A program made the position numbers and the translations under genes. 64,000 nucleotides of DNA from Pimelobacter simplex (lineage in GTDB: Bacteria > Actinomycetota > Actinomycetes > Propionibacteriales > Nocardioidaceae): positions 3,658,001 to 3,722,000 of the forward strand of contig NZ_CP096276.1 of NCBI RefSeq assembly GCF_024662235.1, read 5' to 3'. Every line of letters begins with the position of its first letter. Positions within the stretch are counted from its first letter, which is position 1. The notes under the pieces are model-generated. The model ran no database searches and was not told the DNA's origin. It worked only from the letters and a program-made list of their open reading frames with translations. This document shows positions 55,446-63,950 of the stretch, piece after piece.

Positions 55446-56690
55446 ATGGAGCCGCTCGAGCGCGTGCTGCGCGAGGAGTGGGGCCGGTTGCTGGCCCTGC
55501 TCGTCGCGTGGTGCCGCCGGGTGGACCTGGCCGAGGACGGGTTGGCCGATGCGTTCGAGGCGGCGGCCCGGACCTGGCCGGAGGCCGGGGTTCCGGCCAA
55601 CCCGGCCGGCTGGCTGCTCACCGCGGCCCGTCGCCGGATCACCGATGCGCTGCGCCACGAGGTGGTCGCGGCGGACAAGGTGCCGCTGCTGGAGGTCGAG
55701 GCCGCGGTGCAGCAGCACGCGCAGCGGGTGCTCGCGGCGCCGCCGCGAGGAGAGTCCGTGACGGACGAACGGCTGCGCCTGGTGCTGCTCTGCGCGCACC
55801 CCGACCTGTCCCGCGAGGCGGCCGCGGCGCTGACGCTGCGGCTGGTCCTCGGTGTGCCGACCGAGGACGTCGCCCGGCTGTTCCTGGTGCCGACGCCGAC
55901 CATGGCGGCGCGCCTGACCCGGGCCCGGCGCAAGCTCGCGGGGGCGCGGTTCGCCGTACCGCCGCCGGACGAGCTGGCCGCGCGGGTCGACGTGGTGGCC
56001 GATGTCGCCTACCTGGCGTTCACCAGCGGCTACGCGCCCGGGTCGGGGGCGGACGTGCTGCGCGCGGACGTCGCGGGCGAGGCGGTACGGCTCGTGCGGG
56101 TGCTGCGGGCGGTGCTGCCGCCGGGGGCGGGCACCACCGAGCTCGACGCGCTGCTCGCGCTCATGGTGCTCCAGCACGCGCGGCGCGACGCCCGCGTGGT
56201 CGACGGGCGGCTCGTGCTGCTCCCCGACCAGGACCGGCGTCGCTGGCACCACGACGAGGCGCTGGAGGCGCTCGACCTGCTCCGCCCGCTGGTCGGCGCT
56301 CCCCCGGCGCCGTACCTGCTGCAGGCGCTGGTGGCCGCCGAGCACGCGATCGCGCCGACCTCGGCGGACACGCGGTGGGACCGCGTCGTCCACCGGTACG
56401 ACGAGCTGCTGGCCCTGCGCGACTCCCCGGTCGTGCGCCTCAACCGAGCGGTGGCCCTGGCCGAGCGGGACGGCCCCGAGGCCGGGCTCGCCGCGCTCAC
56501 CGGGGTGGCGCTGCCCGGGCATCGCCTGCCCGCGGTGCGGGCCGAGCTGCTGGTCCGGCTCGGCCGCGCGGAGGAGGCCCGGGTCGCCTTCGACACCGCG
56601 CTCGCGCTGTGCCGCAACGAGGCCGAGTCCGCGCACCTGCGGGTCCGGCGCGAGGTCACGCGTGCGGGACCACCATCGGCGTCCCGGTGA
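55446..56690 (+). CDS. ECF-type RNA polymerase sigma factor with C-terminal extension (ECF42-like)
   Basis: A 414-residue sigma factor. Region 2 (residues about 15-70) includes EDGLADAFEAAARTWPEAG and GWLLTAARRRITDALR. Region 4 (about 100-160) has AAALTLRLVLGVPTEDVARLF. The C-terminal half (about 180-410) is a helical DUF6596/TPR-like domain with EALDLLRPLVG and VVRLNRAVALAERDGPEAGL. That matches ECF42 sigma factors linked to YCII proteins. No anti-sigma gene is adjacent, so the extension may control activity. Its last 35 nt overlap the convergent ABC ATPase gene. Confidence 0.88.
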   Translation: MEPLERVLREEWGRLLALLVAWCRRVDLAEDGLADAFEAAARTWPEAGVPANPAGWLLTAARRRITDALRHEVVAADKVPLLEVEAAVQQHAQRVLAAPPRGESVTDERLRLVLLCAHPDLSREAAAALTLRLVLGVPTEDVARLFLVPTPTMAARLTRARRKLAGARFAVPPPDELAARVDVVADVAYLAFTSGYAPGSGADVLRADVAGEAVRLVRVLRAVLPPGAGTTELDALLALMVLQHARRDARVVDGRLVLLPDQDRRRWHHDEALEALDLLRPLVGAPPAPYLLQALVAAEHAIAPTSADTRWDRVVHRYDELLALRDSPVVRLNRAVALAERDGPEAGLAALTGVALPGHRLPAVRAELLVRLGRAEEARVAFDTALALCRNEAESAHLRVRREVTRAGPPSASR

Positions 56691-57429
56691 TCGGGTCGGG
56701 CAGCACCGCGCACGCCAGCCCGAAGACCCGCTCGACGAGCGCCGCGTCGACGACCTCGGCCGGAGCCCCGGTCGCCACGACGGCGCCGTCGCGCATCGCG
56801 ACGACGTGGTCGGCGAACCGGCAGGCCTGGTTGAGGTCGTGCAGCACGGCGACCACCGTGCGGCCGTCGTCGACGAGCCGGCGCAGGATCCGCAGGAGCT
56901 CGTACTGGTGGGCGATGTCGAGGAAGGTCGTCGGCTCGTCGAGCAGCAGGTAGGGCGTCTCCTGGGCGAGCACCATCGCGATCCAGACGCGCTGCCGCTG
57001 CCCGCCGGAGAGGGCGGAGACCCGGCGGTCGGCCAGGTCCGCGACGCCGGCGGCGTCCAGCGCGGCGGCGACGGCGGCGTCGTCGGCGCGGGTCCAGGTG
57101 CCGATCGCGGGCTGTCGGGCGTAGCGTCCGCGCCGGACCAGGCCGACCACGCGGATGCCGTCGGGCGTCGTCGTCCCCTGGGGCAGGAAGCCCAGCTCAC
57201 GGGCGACCGCCTTGGGCCGCCAGGTCGCGATCGTCCGGCCGTCGAGGACGACGCTGCCCGCCTCGGGCTTGAGCAGCCGCACCAGCGAGCGCAGCAGCGT
57301 CGACTTGCCGCAGGCGTTGGGGCCGACGATCGCCGTGAAGACGCCGTCGGGCACGGTGAGGTCGAGGTGCTCGACCACCGTGCGCTCGCCGTACCCGAGG
57401 CGCAGGCCCTCGGTCCGCAACCGGCTCAT
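56656..57429 (-). CDS. Iron-siderophore ABC transporter ATPase
   Basis: A 257-residue FepC/FecE-type ATPase. Walker A GPNACGKST (Cys in place of the usual Ala or Gly), signature LSGGQRQRVWIAMVL, Walker B LLLDEPTTFLD and VLHDLNQACRFADHV. ATG 57429 overlaps the upstream permease stop (ATGA). It ends 35 nt inside the convergent sigma gene. It powers siderophore import with the two permeases. Confidence 0.93.
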   Translation of the reverse strand: MSRLRTEGLRLGYGERTVVEHLDLTVPDGVFTAIVGPNACGKSTLLRSLVRLLKPEAGSVVLDGRTIATWRPKAVARELGFLPQGTTTPDGIRVVGLVRRGRYARQPAIGTWTRADDAAVAAALDAAGVADLADRRVSALSGGQRQRVWIAMVLAQETPYLLLDEPTTFLDIAHQYELLRILRRLVDDGRTVVAVLHDLNQACRFADHVVAMRDGAVVATGAPAEVVDAALVERVFGLACAVLPDPITGTPMVVPHA

Positions 57430-58454
57430 CGTCCGACCTCCTTGAACAGCAACCACAACAGGTAGACGCCACCGATGGCGCCGGTGACCACGCCGACCGG
57501 GAGCTGCACGGGCGCGACGACCTGGGCGAGCAGGTCGGCCGTGGCGAGCAGCAGGGCGCCGGTGAGCGCCGAGGGCAGCAGCGCGATGCCCGCCGTACCG
57601 GCCAGGCGGCGGCCGATCTGGGGCGCCATCAGCGCGACGAAGACGATGGGGCCCGCGGTCGCGGCGACGATCGCGGTGCAGCCCACGCCGACGGTGGCGA
57701 TCATCAGGCGCAGCCGGCCGAGGCGGATCCCCGTCGTCACCGCGACGTCGTCGCCGAGCGCGAGCTGCTGGACCGGCCGGGCCAGGAAGCCCGCACCCGC
57801 GGCGAGGATGGCGATGCCCGCCACCGGCACGACCAGGTCCGACCAGTCGGTGCCATTGAGGTTGCCGGCCGACCAGCTCGCGGCCGCCATCGCGACCTCC
57901 AGGTCGGCGCGCAGGATGAGCCACGAGTTGGCCGCGGTGAGCACGGCGTTGACCGCGATGCCGATGACGATCAGCCGGTAGCCGGTGTAGCCGCTGCCCA
58001 TCGCGAGCAGCGCCACGACGCCCGCCGCGAGCAGGCCTCCGGCCAGGGCGGCACCGGCCAGGCCGAGCGCGAAGCCGCCGCCGTTGTCGGCCGCCGCGGC
58101 GAAGTGCGCGCCTCCGGCGACGGTGAGGACGAGCAGGACGCCGGTGTAGGCGCCCTGGTCGAGGCCGATGACGTCGGGGGCGCCGAGCGGGTTGCGGGTC
58201 AGGTTCTGGAAGAGCGCGCCGGCCAGGCCGAGCGCGAGCCCGAAGACGACGGCCGCGGTCACCCGCGGCATCCGCCACTCCAGGACTCGCCCGGCGAGCG
58301 GGCCCTGACCGCGCAGGCCGTCGACGACCGCGCCGGGCCGCGCCCAGCCGTCGCCGTAGCAGAGCGCGACGAGCGAGACCGCGAGCGTGGCGACGGCGAC
58401 CAGCACCACGGCGAGGACGGTACGCCGCTCCGGGCGCAGGAAGGTCAGGGTCAC
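57426..58454 (-). CDS. Siderophore ABC transporter permease (FecD-like)
   Basis: A 342-residue FecCD-type permease with about nine to ten helices. WRMPRVTAAVVFGLALGLAG, FQNLTRNPLGAPDVIGLDQGA and TAGPIVFVALMAPQIGRRL (the ATPase-contact loop) are hallmarks. GTG 58454 overlaps the stop of the other permease (GTGA). The two permeases form a heterodimer. Confidence 0.92.
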   Translation of the reverse strand: MTLTFLRPERRTVLAVVLVAVATLAVSLVALCYGDGWARPGAVVDGLRGQGPLAGRVLEWRMPRVTAAVVFGLALGLAGALFQNLTRNPLGAPDVIGLDQGAYTGVLLVLTVAGGAHFAAAADNGGGFALGLAGAALAGGLLAAGVVALLAMGSGYTGYRLIVIGIAVNAVLTAANSWLILRADLEVAMAAASWSAGNLNGTDWSDLVVPVAGIAILAAGAGFLARPVQQLALGDDVAVTTGIRLGRLRLMIATVGVGCTAIVAATAGPIVFVALMAPQIGRRLAGTAGIALLPSALTGALLLATADLLAQVVAPVQLPVGVVTGAIGGVYLLWLLFKEVGR

Positions 58455-59446
58455 GACGCCGCCTCCGCGCCCTGGCGGCGGACCACCCACGCCAGCAGCG
58501 GACCGCCGAGCACGCCGGTCACGATCGCGACCGGGGCGTCCCCGACCGGCAGCACCAGGCGGCCGATGGTGTCGGCGGCGACGAGGAGCACCGGCCCGCC
58601 CGCGAGCGAGAGCACGATGAGCCAGCCGACCGAGCCGCGCGCGAACCGGCGGACCAGGTGGGGCACGATCAGGCCGGCGAAGGCGATGGGGCCGGCGATC
58701 GCGGTCGCGACGCCGGCGAGCACCGTCGCCACGACCAGGACGCCGGTCCGGGTCGCCCCGACCCGGACGCCGAGCCCGTGCGCGACGTCGTCGCCCATCT
58801 CCAGCGCGGACAGCGGCCGAACGAGAACGAGCGCCACCACGACGGCGACGAGGACCACGATCGTCGGCAGCGTCAGCGGCTGCTGGTCGCGCCCGGCGAG
58901 CGAGCCGACCGCCCAGAACCGGTGGTCGTCGAAGGCGTCGGGATCGAGCAGCCGGATGCCGAGCGAGAGGCTGGCGACGAGGGCGCTGAACGCCGTCCCC
59001 GCCAGGAGCAGGCGCAGCGGATCGGCCCGCCCGACGGCGTACACGACGGCCGTGGCGAGCGCCGCGCCGAGCGTGGCGACGACCATCTGCGCGCCCTGGC
59101 CGGCGGCCACGCCGAGCGCGGTCGCCACCACGACGGCGAAGGACGCACCGAAAGTGACGCCCAGGACCCCCGGCTCGGCCAGCGGGTTGCGGGTCAGCGC
59201 CTGGACGAGCGCCCCGGCCAGGGCCAGGGCGGCGCCGACCAGGATCGCCAGCAGGGTCCGGGGCAGCCGGACCTGGCGCACGATGATGTGCGCGGCGTCG
59301 TGGTCGTCGTACCGGAAGAGCGCGGGGAGCACCGATCCGGACGGCAGGTCGCCCTTGCCGATCGAGAGGCTCCACACGACGGCCCCGAAGAGGGCCGCAC
59401 CCAGCGCGACGAGCGCGACCAGGGGGCCGGGGTGACGCAGGGTCAA
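58451..59446 (-). CDS. Siderophore ABC transporter permease (FecC-like)
   Basis: A 331-residue FecCD-type permease with about nine helices. RQVRLPRTLLAILVGAALALAGA, QALTRNPLAEPGVLGV and GPIAFAGLIVPHLVRRF match the family. The TTG at 59446 shares TTGA with the reductase-like gene's stop, so it needs translational coupling. Confidence 0.92.
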   Translation of the reverse strand: MTLRHPGPLVALVALGAALFGAVVWSLSIGKGDLPSGSVLPALFRYDDHDAAHIIVRQVRLPRTLLAILVGAALALAGALVQALTRNPLAEPGVLGVTFGASFAVVVATALGVAAGQGAQMVVATLGAALATAVVYAVGRADPLRLLLAGTAFSALVASLSLGIRLLDPDAFDDHRFWAVGSLAGRDQQPLTLPTIVVLVAVVVALVLVRPLSALEMGDDVAHGLGVRVGATRTGVLVVATVLAGVATAIAGPIAFAGLIVPHLVRRFARGSVGWLIVLSLAGGPVLLVAADTIGRLVLPVGDAPVAIVTGVLGGPLLAWVVRRQGAEAAS

Positions 59447-60204
59447 TCGTCCAACCCCGCGACCCCGCGCTTCCAGTAGCCGGTGATGCTGGCCGGCAGC
59501 TCCCGCTCGGCCACCCAGCGGCGGACCTCCTTGAGGTCCTCGGCCTCGCCCGCGCCGAACACGAACGTGTCGTCAGGTACGTCGAGCGCCCGCACCTGCG
59601 CACCGAGCTGCGACCCCTGGGCCCGCGAGAGCCAGCGCACCTCGACGCCGGCGCGCTCCTGCAGCGGGTACCCGGTCTCGTCCGCGTGGTCGTGCTCGAC
59701 GAGCACGTGCGCGGTCGCCCCGGCCGCCTCCAGCCAGTCGGCCTCGTCCAGCCAGCGCGCGACGGCCGGCAGGCCGGTCACGTCGACGACGAGGACGTAG
59801 TGCCGGTGGGTGTGCGCGAACGCCTTGGCCCCCGGAGGCCCGGCGATCACCGCCGGGTCGCCGATCGCGACGGCCTCGGCCCAGTCACCGGCCAGACCGC
59901 CGGCATGGAGCACGACGTCGAGGTCGACCTCGCGCGCGGCGAGGTCGACGCGACGGATCGTGTAGGTCCGCGTGGGCGGGAGCGGCTTGGGCCAGTCGAG
60001 CAGCTGCCGGTCGTTGGGCACCGGGTCGGTCCGGGTGCCGTCCGCGTGGGGGAAGACGATCTTGACGTGGTCGTCGGCCACGTAGCTGTGGAAGCCCGCG
60101 AGCTCGTCACCGGTCAGGGTGAGCCGCAGCATCCGCGGCGTGACCAGCTCGCGCCGGGCGACGGTGGTCCGGCAGATGCCGATCGGGTAGCCGATCCGCT
60201 GCAT
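59443..60204 (-). CDS. Siderophore-interacting FAD-binding protein
   Basis: A 253-residue ViuB/SIP-type flavoprotein that reduces ferric siderophores to release iron. N-terminal FAD part with RTYTIRRVDLAAREVDLDVVLHAGGLAGDWAE, of which RTYTIRR is the FAD signature, then the C-terminal NAD(P)H-type region with GAGEAEDLKEVRRWV. A coupled GTG at 60267 (GTGA on the upstream stop) would add 21 residues and cannot be excluded. Confidence 0.9.
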   Translation of the reverse strand: MQRIGYPIGICRTTVARRELVTPRMLRLTLTGDELAGFHSYVADDHVKIVFPHADGTRTDPVPNDRQLLDWPKPLPPTRTYTIRRVDLAAREVDLDVVLHAGGLAGDWAEAVAIGDPAVIAGPPGAKAFAHTHRHYVLVVDVTGLPAVARWLDEADWLEAAGATAHVLVEHDHADETGYPLQERAGVEVRWLSRAQGSQLGAQVRALDVPDDTFVFGAGEAEDLKEVRRWVAERELPASITGYWKRGVAGLDD

Positions 60205-60263
60205 CCCCCGCCCGGTGCCGTGGTGCTCGGCGACGCGCTCGGCCGGCCGGTCGCGCTGGCCGA

Positions 60264-61358
60264 TCACTTCAGCTCGTCCGCGAAGGCCTCGGCGAACGCC
60301 CGGTCGATCTCGTCGAGCGCGCGCTCGGCGGTCGGGTACGTCGCCGCCTCGGTGTAGCGCAGCGGGATCACGGCGCCGTCGCGCACGGCCGGCAGGGTCT
60401 TCCACAGGTCGTGGTCGAGGACGTACTGCACCGATTCCGAGGGCTTGCCGTCGTCGTCGACCGTGTAGGTGATCACGTCGGCGTCGGCCAGGCTCTGCGG
60501 GAGCTCCTCGATCGAGGGGTACTCCGAGAACGCCGCGGAGCCCTTGCCCGGCTCGGCCGGACCGCCGTAGTAGGTCGCGCCCACGTCGGTGGCGATGTTG
60601 GTGCCCCAGGCGCCGGCGTACTCGCGGTTGAAGTTGCCCGCGCTCACGTCGCCGTAGGCGCCGACGTGACCGAAGCAGTGCCCGTCGAGGACGTCGGCGT
60701 ACTTCTCGGTGAGCGCCGCCGCCTTCGCGTCGTACGACGCCTTGGCGGCCTCGTAGTAGTCGACGACACCGGCCGCGTCGGCCTGGCGCGCGGAGAGGTT
60801 CTTCCAGCCGTCGGGGCGGTCCGGGCCGAGCACGACGACCGGCGCGATCGACTCGAGCCGCTTGAGATCGACGTCGCCCAGCACGGGCAGCGGGACGCCG
60901 AGCATGATCAGGTCCGGCTTCAGGTTGGCGATCGCCTCGTAGTCGGTGCTCGCGGCGGTCTCGCCGGCGACCTTCTTGAGGGCCTGGTAGTCGGCCAGGT
61001 CGTCCTCGGTCATCAGCGCGGTGCCACGGCCCCACTCGGAGATGCCCACGACGTCGGCGTCGGCCTCGAGGAGCACCGGGACGGCGTACCCGGTGGCGAC
61101 GATGCGCTGCGGGTCGGTCGGGATCTCGACGGTGCCGTTGTCGGCCTCGAACGAGCGGGTCTTCGACGCCGGGTCGAACGCCGCGACGGGCGCGGCGGCG
61201 GGCAGTGCCGGGGTGGCGGGCTCGCACGCGGCGGCGTTCGCCTTCCCCTTGTCCGCCTTGCCGTCGTCCTCGCTGCCGCACGCCGCGAACGTCGCCCCGA
61301 TCAGGGCGGTGGCGGACAGGGCGGCGAGGGCGCGAGCCGGCCGGAGGTTGAGCTGCAT
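60264..61358 (-). CDS. Siderophore-binding lipoprotein, FepB-like
   Basis: A 364-residue substrate-binding protein. The lipoprotein signal (ALIGATFAAC) ends at Cys near residue 27. The TroA/FepB domain has RIVATGYAVPVLLEADADVVG and PDLIMLGVP, and PVVVLGPDRPDGWKN. It carries the ferric-siderophore to the permeases. First gene of the operon; the iron-box-like palindrome lies 60 nt upstream. Confidence 0.92.
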   Translation of the reverse strand: MQLNLRPARALAALSATALIGATFAACGSEDDGKADKGKANAAACEPATPALPAAAPVAAFDPASKTRSFEADNGTVEIPTDPQRIVATGYAVPVLLEADADVVGISEWGRGTALMTEDDLADYQALKKVAGETAASTDYEAIANLKPDLIMLGVPLPVLGDVDLKRLESIAPVVVLGPDRPDGWKNLSARQADAAGVVDYYEAAKASYDAKAAALTEKYADVLDGHCFGHVGAYGDVSAGNFNREYAGAWGTNIATDVGATYYGGPAEPGKGSAAFSEYPSIEELPQSLADADVITYTVDDDGKPSESVQYVLDHDLWKTLPAVRDGAVIPLRYTEAATYPTAERALDEIDRAFAEAFADELK

Positions 61359-61418
61359 GATCGTCCTTCACGTCGGGGAATCGGCGCGCGAGGTCACCCG
61401 AGACAGCGCATCCGACCA

Positions 61419-61437
61419 AGTGAGGCTAGCCTTACCA
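61419..61437. promoter_or_regulatory. Iron-box-like palindrome between the siderophore operon and its AraC regulator
   Basis: AGGCTAGCCT (61423-61432) is a perfect palindrome inside AGTGAGGCTAGCCTTACCA, which resembles the IdeR/DmdR box TTAGGTTAGGCTAACCTAA in its core. It sits between the divergent binding-protein and AraC genes. It could repress both under iron excess. Match is partial, so confidence is moderate. Confidence 0.5.
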
Positions 61438-61467
61438 ACGGACGTGCCGGTGTCGCGAAGGAGTCAG

Positions 61468-62328
61468 ATGATGACGCGCAGAGGACAGGAACCCGCCGCC
61501 GCGCGACCCGGCCCCGCGGTCACCGCGACCCAGGCCGGCGGCGCGGTGGTCGAGGAGTTCCCCTACGGGCTGGGCCCGCCCGACGGCATCCTCGCGCTGC
61601 GCTACCCGCCCACGGGCGGCGTGGTCACCGACTTCCCCGAGTCGCGCAACGACTTCGTGCACCAGGTCTACTGGTCGCCGGACGGCGTCCTCGCGGTCGG
61701 CCGCGGCGGTACCGCCGCCTTCGCCGGACCGACCAGTGCGGTGTGGGTGCGCCAGGGCGTGGTCGCCGAGGTGACCGCGCTGGAGGTGCAGACCGTCGTG
61801 CGCCTGTGCGTGCGACGCGCACCCGACGAGCTGGTCCGGCACGAGGCGACCGTGCTGACGATGTCGCCCGCCGCGGTCGAGGCGGTCACCCGGCTGGTGC
61901 GCCCCGGCACCGACGAGCGGGCCGGACTCGCCGCGCGCGGCGTCCTGCTCACCGCGCTCGCCGCCTCCCCCGCCGACCCGATCGGCTACGGCTCGGCCGA
62001 GCTCGGCCCCGCCGGAGCGGTGGCCCGGGCGCTGGCCCTGGACCCCGCGGACCGGACCAGCCTGCCCGGCTGGGCCGAGCGGCTGCACGTGAGCCCCAAG
62101 ACGCTGCAGCGCGAGTTCGAGCGGGTCTACGGCCTGTCGTTCTCGACCTGGCGCACGCGGACCCGGCTCCAGGCCTCCCGCGCGATGCTGAGCCGGTGGT
62201 CGGTCACCGAGACCGCCCACCGCGTGGGCTACGCGACCGCGTCGTCGTACGTCGCCGCGTTCACCCGTGAGTACGGCGAACCGCCCGGGCGCCATGCGCA
62301 CCGGGCGGTCGACGCTCAGGCCAGCTGA
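61468..62328 (+). CDS. AraC-family regulator of the siderophore operon
   Basis: A 286-residue regulator. The N-terminal half (1-190) is a cupin-like ligand domain with VHQVYWSPDGVLAVG. The C-terminal HTH (about 195-280) has WAERLHVSPKTLQREFERVYGLSF and TETAHRVGYATASSYVAAFTREYG. GAAGGAG lies upstream of tandem ATGs 61468 and 61471. Divergence from the siderophore genes suggests it activates them when the siderophore is present. Confidence 0.87.
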   Translation: MMTRRGQEPAAARPGPAVTATQAGGAVVEEFPYGLGPPDGILALRYPPTGGVVTDFPESRNDFVHQVYWSPDGVLAVGRGGTAAFAGPTSAVWVRQGVVAEVTALEVQTVVRLCVRRAPDELVRHEATVLTMSPAAVEAVTRLVRPGTDERAGLAARGVLLTALAASPADPIGYGSAELGPAGAVARALALDPADRTSLPGWAERLHVSPKTLQREFERVYGLSFSTWRTRTRLQASRAMLSRWSVTETAHRVGYATASSYVAAFTREYGEPPGRHAHRAVDAQAS

Positions 62329-62337
62329 GCCGCAGGT

Positions 62338-62616
62338 TCAGCAGCCGCCGGCGACGGCGGGGATGACCGAGACCTCGGCGCCGTCGGGCGTCGGGGTGGC
62401 CAGGTCCTGCTCGAAGCGCACGTCGTCGTTGTTGACGTAGACGTTGACGAAGCGGCGCAGCTTGCCGTCCTCGTCGAGGATCCGGCCCTTGATGCCCGCG
62501 AAGGTCGCGTCGAGGTTGTCGAGCACCTCGGCGAGGGTGGCGCCCTCGGCGCTGACCTCGGAGTCGCCACCGGTGTAGGTGCGGAGGATGGTGGGGATCC
62601 GGACGCGGACGCTCAT
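62338..62616 (-). CDS. CysO/MoaD-like sulfur carrier with C-terminal Gly-Gly-Cys
   Basis: A 92-residue ubiquitin-like carrier with SVRVRIPTILRTYTGGDSEV, KLRRFVNVYVNNDDVRF and IPAVAGGC. It is close to mycobacterial CysO (which ends in Gly-Gly), but here Gly90-Gly91 are followed by Cys92. A thiocarboxylate can form only on a free Gly-Gly end, so a JAMM-type peptidase may have to remove the Cys first, as for QbsE. It lies 44 nt after thrC, in the same direction, and is convergent with the AraC gene. Confidence 0.9.
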   Translation of the reverse strand: MSVRVRIPTILRTYTGGDSEVSAEGATLAEVLDNLDATFAGIKGRILDEDGKLRRFVNVYVNNDDVRFEQDLATPTPDGAEVSVIPAVAGGC

Positions 62617-62660
62617 GACGGGCTCTCTTCTGCTGCTCGGGGCGGTTCGGGGGTGGAGGC

Positions 62661-63950
62661 TCAGAGACCGGTCGCCTTGAAGGCGTCGTAGCTCGGAGCG
62701 ATGGTCGCGGCCGGGCCGACCTGACCGGAGATCGAGTCGAGGGTCTTGAGGCCGTGACCGGTGTTGATGATGACCGTCTCGAGGTTCGGGTCGAGCTGGC
62801 CGGTCTCGACGAGCTTCTTGGTGACCGCGGTCGTCGTACCGCCGGCGGTCTCGGTGAAGATGCCCTCGGTGCGGGCGAGGAGCACGATACCCTCGCGGAT
62901 CTCGTCGTCGGTGACCTCCTCGACCGCGCCGCCGGTACGACGGGCGATGTCGAGGACGTAGATGCCGTCGGCGGGGTTGCCGATCGCGAGGCTCTTGGCG
63001 ATGGTGTCGGGCTTGACCGGGCGGATCGCGTCGACACCGGCCTTGTAGGCGGTGGCGACCGGGCCGCAGCCGGTGGCCTGGGCGCCGAAGATACGGTAGG
63101 CCTTGTCCTCGACCAGGCCGAGCTTGATGAGCTCCTGGAAGGCCTTGTCGACCTTGGTGAGCTGGGAGCCGGAGGCGACCGGGATGACGACCTGGTCGGG
63201 CAGGCGCCAGCCGAGCTGCTCGGCGATCTCGTAGCCCAGCGTCTTGGAGCCCTCGGCGTAGTAGGGACGGACGTTGACGTTGACGAACGCCCAGCCCTCC
63301 TCCTCGCCGGCGATCTCGGAGGCGAGCTTGTTGACGTCGTCGTAGTTGCCGTCGACGGCGACGAGGTTCTCGGTGAAGATCGCGGAGTTGACCTGCTTGG
63401 GCGTCTCGAGGTTGCTCGGGATGAAGACGACCGTATTGATCCCGGCCCGGGCGCCGGCCGCGGCGACGGCGTTGGCGAGGTTGCCGGTCGAGGGGCAGGC
63501 GAATGTCGTCGCGCCCAGCTCGCGGGCCGCGCTCAGCGCGCAGGCCACGACCCGGTCCTTGAAGGAGTTGGTCGGGTTGGTCGAGTCGTCCTTGACCCAG
63601 AGCTTGGCGATGCCGAGCTCGCGGCCCAGGTTGTCGGCGGCGAGAAGCCGGGTGAAGCCGGGCTCGGTGTTGGGGCTGGTCTCGATGTCGGTGGGCACCG
63701 GCAGCAGCGCCTTGTAGCGCCAGATGTTGCGTGGGCCGGCCTCGATCTCCTCGCGGGTGACCTGCGGGAAGTCGTAGGTGATCTCCAGCGGGCCGAAGCA
63801 CTCCGGACAGGCGTAGAACGGGCCCAGGGCGACCAGGTGGCCGCACTCGCGACACGACAGCGAGGTGGCGTTGCCGAAGGCGCCGTCGCGCAGTCCGGGC
63901 TGGGTGGGCGTCTCGGTCGTCTCAGGCGACTCGGTCACAACGGCGCTCAT
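62661..63950 (-). CDS. thrC: Threonine synthase
   Basis: A 429-residue PLP enzyme converting O-phosphohomoserine to threonine. The PLP Lys is K131 in NPTNSFKDRV. The N-terminus has two CxxC pairs (33, 36 and 48, 51), a zinc-ribbon-like insertion typical of the actinobacterial/archaeal type. SGSQLTKVDKAF and IIINTGHGLK-like sequence follow. The start ATG 63950 has AGAAGGAGGACCT. Its partner is the sulfur carrier; O-phosphorylated amino acid chemistry makes the pairing with a CysO-like protein notable. Confidence 0.94.
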   Translation of the reverse strand: MSAVVTESPETTETPTQPGLRDGAFGNATSLSCRECGHLVALGPFYACPECFGPLEITYDFPQVTREEIEAGPRNIWRYKALLPVPTDIETSPNTEPGFTRLLAADNLGRELGIAKLWVKDDSTNPTNSFKDRVVACALSAARELGATTFACPSTGNLANAVAAAGARAGINTVVFIPSNLETPKQVNSAIFTENLVAVDGNYDDVNKLASEIAGEEEGWAFVNVNVRPYYAEGSKTLGYEIAEQLGWRLPDQVVIPVASGSQLTKVDKAFQELIKLGLVEDKAYRIFGAQATGCGPVATAYKAGVDAIRPVKPDTIAKSLAIGNPADGIYVLDIARRTGGAVEEVTDDEIREGIVLLARTEGIFTETAGGTTTAVTKKLVETGQLDPNLETVIINTGHGLKTLDSISGQVGPAATIAPSYDAFKATGL

